Assembly (NCBI GenBank): GCA_024276255.1
Contig: JAJRXO010000468.1
Coordinates: 1 to 7,187, forward strand
Length of the DNA stretch: 7,187 bases
DNA from: Chloroflexota bacterium
Lineage (GTDB): Bacteria > Chloroflexota > Anaerolineae > J102
Direction of reading: 5' to 3'
The notes under the pieces were generated by a model. The model searched no databases. It was not told the origin of the DNA and worked only from the letters and a program-made list of their open reading frames with translations. Below are positions 6,192 through 7,187 of this stretch, piece after piece. A program made the position numbers and the translations under genes. How positions within the stretch are numbered: the first letter of the stretch is position 1; every line of letters starts with the position of its first letter.

Positions 6192-6262
6192 AATCCTCCC
6201 GGGGTCCATGGCAGTTTTCCTCATCTGTTATTTCTCTGCCATATCACTCGCTAGGGAGGATT
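6192..6262 (+). promoter_or_regulatory. Nested stem structure masking the infB ribosome binding site
   Basis: Outer stem: AATCCTCCC (6192-6200) is perfectly complementary to GGGAGGATT (6254-6262), 9 bp that bury the infB Shine-Dalgarno. Inner stem: ATGGCAG (6208-6214) pairs perfectly with CTGCCAT (6236-6242), 7 bp around a 21-nt pyrimidine-rich loop. Between the stems lie 7 unpaired nt on the 5' side and 11 on the 3' side. The two stems are compatible and nested, so they can form one extended hairpin 4 nt before the infB ATG. The likely effect is to limit IF2 translation until a protein, a ribosome or a change in folding opens the stem. The pairing is seen; the regulation is inferred. Confidence 0.5.
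6253..6260 (+). promoter_or_regulatory. Strong Shine-Dalgarno of infB
   Basis: AGGGAGGA lies 6 nt before the ATG at 6267. It fixes that start rather than the in-frame ATG at 6279 (Met5). The same bases form the 3' arm of the masking stem. Confidence 0.85.
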
Positions 6263-6266
6263 ATCT

Positions 6267-7187
6267 ATGTTCAAATCTATGCCCAACCGTAATAACGCAC
6301 CCAAAGCCCGCCGCGACCCCCAGCGCCCTGCCTCTCCTCGCCTGGCCAACGCACGACGCCGCAGTAACCGCTCGCGTAATCAACAACGCAAACGATCCTC
6401 CTCGCCGGGCTCTTCGAGCTCCCAAACAAAACAGGCCGTGGCGACGCCGAGCGTTGTCAAAACCCAAGCACGTCCCACAAAAATCGAAATCCCGGAAATC
6501 ATTTCCGTGCGCGATCTCGCCCAGGTCATGGGCACCAATCCCATTGAGATCATCAAGATACTCATGAGCTACGGCACCATGGCCACGATCAACGAACTCA
6601 TCGACATCGACACCGCCACCATCGTGGGTGAAGAACTGGGCATCGAAGTCGTGCGCGAGACCATAGCCGAGCCCGAGATCGAGGAAGGCGCCGAAGGCCC
6701 CAAGACCCTGCGCGAGCGCCTGCTGGAGATGGAGGAAGATCCCAGCAAGCTCCAGCCCCGCCCGCCCGTTGTCACCGTGCTCGGTCACGTGGATCACGGC
6801 AAGACCACCCTGCTTGATGCTATCCGCAATACCAATGTGGTAGCCGGCGAATCCGGTGGCATTACCCAGCACATCGCCGCCTATCAGGTCAATGTCAACG
6901 GCAGCAAGATCACCTTTCTCGACACCCCGGGCCACGCTGCCTTTACAGCCATGCGCGCCCGTGGCGCTCAGGCCACCGATATCGCCATCCTGGTCGTGGC
7001 AGCCGATGACGGCGTCATGCCCCAGACTCGCGAAGCCATCGCCCATGCCCAGGCAGCACGGGTTCCCATCATTGTCGCCCTGAACAAAATCGACAAAGAC
7101 AATGCCAATCCCGATCGGGTCAAACAACAGCTGGCCGACATGGGCCTGCAGCCCGAAGACTGGGGCGGTGACACCACCATCGTGCCC
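6267..7187 (+). CDS. infB: Translation initiation factor IF-2 (partial, 3' end outside the window)
   Basis: The first 307 residues of IF2, the GTPase that brings initiator tRNA to the ribosome and promotes subunit joining. Residues 1-70 are a short, basic, Arg/Ser/Asn-rich disordered leader. An IF2N helical domain follows at about 72-128 (IPEIISVRDLAQVMGTNP, IIKILMSYG, ELGIEV), then a linker containing LRERLLEME. The G domain begins near 167: G1 is GHVDHGKTT (173-181), the switch I Thr is T200 in GGITQHI, G3 is DTPGH (219-223) and G4 is NKID (273-276). The frame is open to the last base of the window, so G5 and the beta-barrel and C-terminal domains lie beyond. All GTPase motifs seen are intact. 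A 193-bp gap separates it from ylxR, and I saw no convincing internal promoter there, so it is probably transcribed from the nusA promoter. Confidence 0.98.
   Translation, partial: MFKSMPNRNNAPKARRDPQRPASPRLANARRRSNRSRNQQRKRSSSPGSSSSQTKQAVATPSVVKTQARPTKIEIPEIISVRDLAQVMGTNPIEIIKILMSYGTMATINELIDIDTATIVGEELGIEVVRETIAEPEIEEGAEGPKTLRERLLEMEEDPSKLQPRPPVVTVLGHVDHGKTTLLDAIRNTNVVAGESGGITQHIAAYQVNVNGSKITFLDTPGHAAFTAMRARGAQATDIAILVVAADDGVMPQTREAIAHAQAARVPIIVALNKIDKDNANPDRVKQQLADMGLQPEDWGGDTTIVP

Noticed and set aside
6261..7127. 288-codon open frame on the - strand opposite infB
   Set aside because: Antisense shadow of IF2; the translated product is Gly/Asp/His-rich with no family features.
1..7187. 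CRISPR arrays, tRNA or rRNA genes, insertion sequences, prophage or defence genes
   Set aside because: No spaced direct repeats, cloverleaf, transposase motifs or terminal inverted repeats were seen; all long frames are accounted for by the genes listed.

Overview
The window is GC-rich bacterial DNA with all supported genes on the + strand. No gene is a species marker. The nusA–ylxR–infB core, the long low-complexity tail on NusA, the short basic N-terminus of IF2, and an ECF sigma / membrane anti-sigma / bactofilin-like cluster all fit Chloroflexota (Anaerolineae-like). This assignment is an inference from gene content and protein style, not from a search.

Region 1 (1-1411): the last 41 codons of a truncated gene (possibly AllH/DUF2877-like), overlapped by 41 nt by a complete amidase-signature hydrolase with an intact Lys-Ser-Ser triad. 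The two look like the end of a catabolic amide or carbamoyl operon. A 207-bp gap (1412-1618) follows, in which I see no gene and no convincing promoter.

Region 2 (1619-3848): a tight three-gene operon with gaps of 12 and 25 nt. It encodes an ECF sigma factor starting at GTG, a small membrane protein that looks like its anti-sigma factor with a degenerate zinc motif, and a secreted or membrane bactofilin-like beta-helix protein with several membrane segments. It reads as an envelope-sensing and envelope-structure unit.

Region 3 (3849-7187): a transcription/translation operon nusA – ylxR (rnpM) – infB, with infB running off the right edge. Neither rimP (usually upstream of nusA) nor the L7Ae-like ylxQ (often between ylxR and infB) is present at its usual position. 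A consensus sigma-70 promoter (TTGACG, 17 bp, TATAAT) lies about 100 bp before nusA. Some 25-50 nt after the predicted start site is a textbook intrinsic terminator, so nusA transcription must read through a terminator in its own leader. This suggests attenuation, plausibly autoregulation by NusA. Before infB a 193-nt gap carries a nested two-stem inverted repeat whose outer 9-bp stem covers the strong infB Shine-Dalgarno, suggesting translational control.

The two leader structures (nusA attenuator, infB SD-masking stem) are the most interesting items. Both rest on base pairing read by eye and need comparative and experimental tests.
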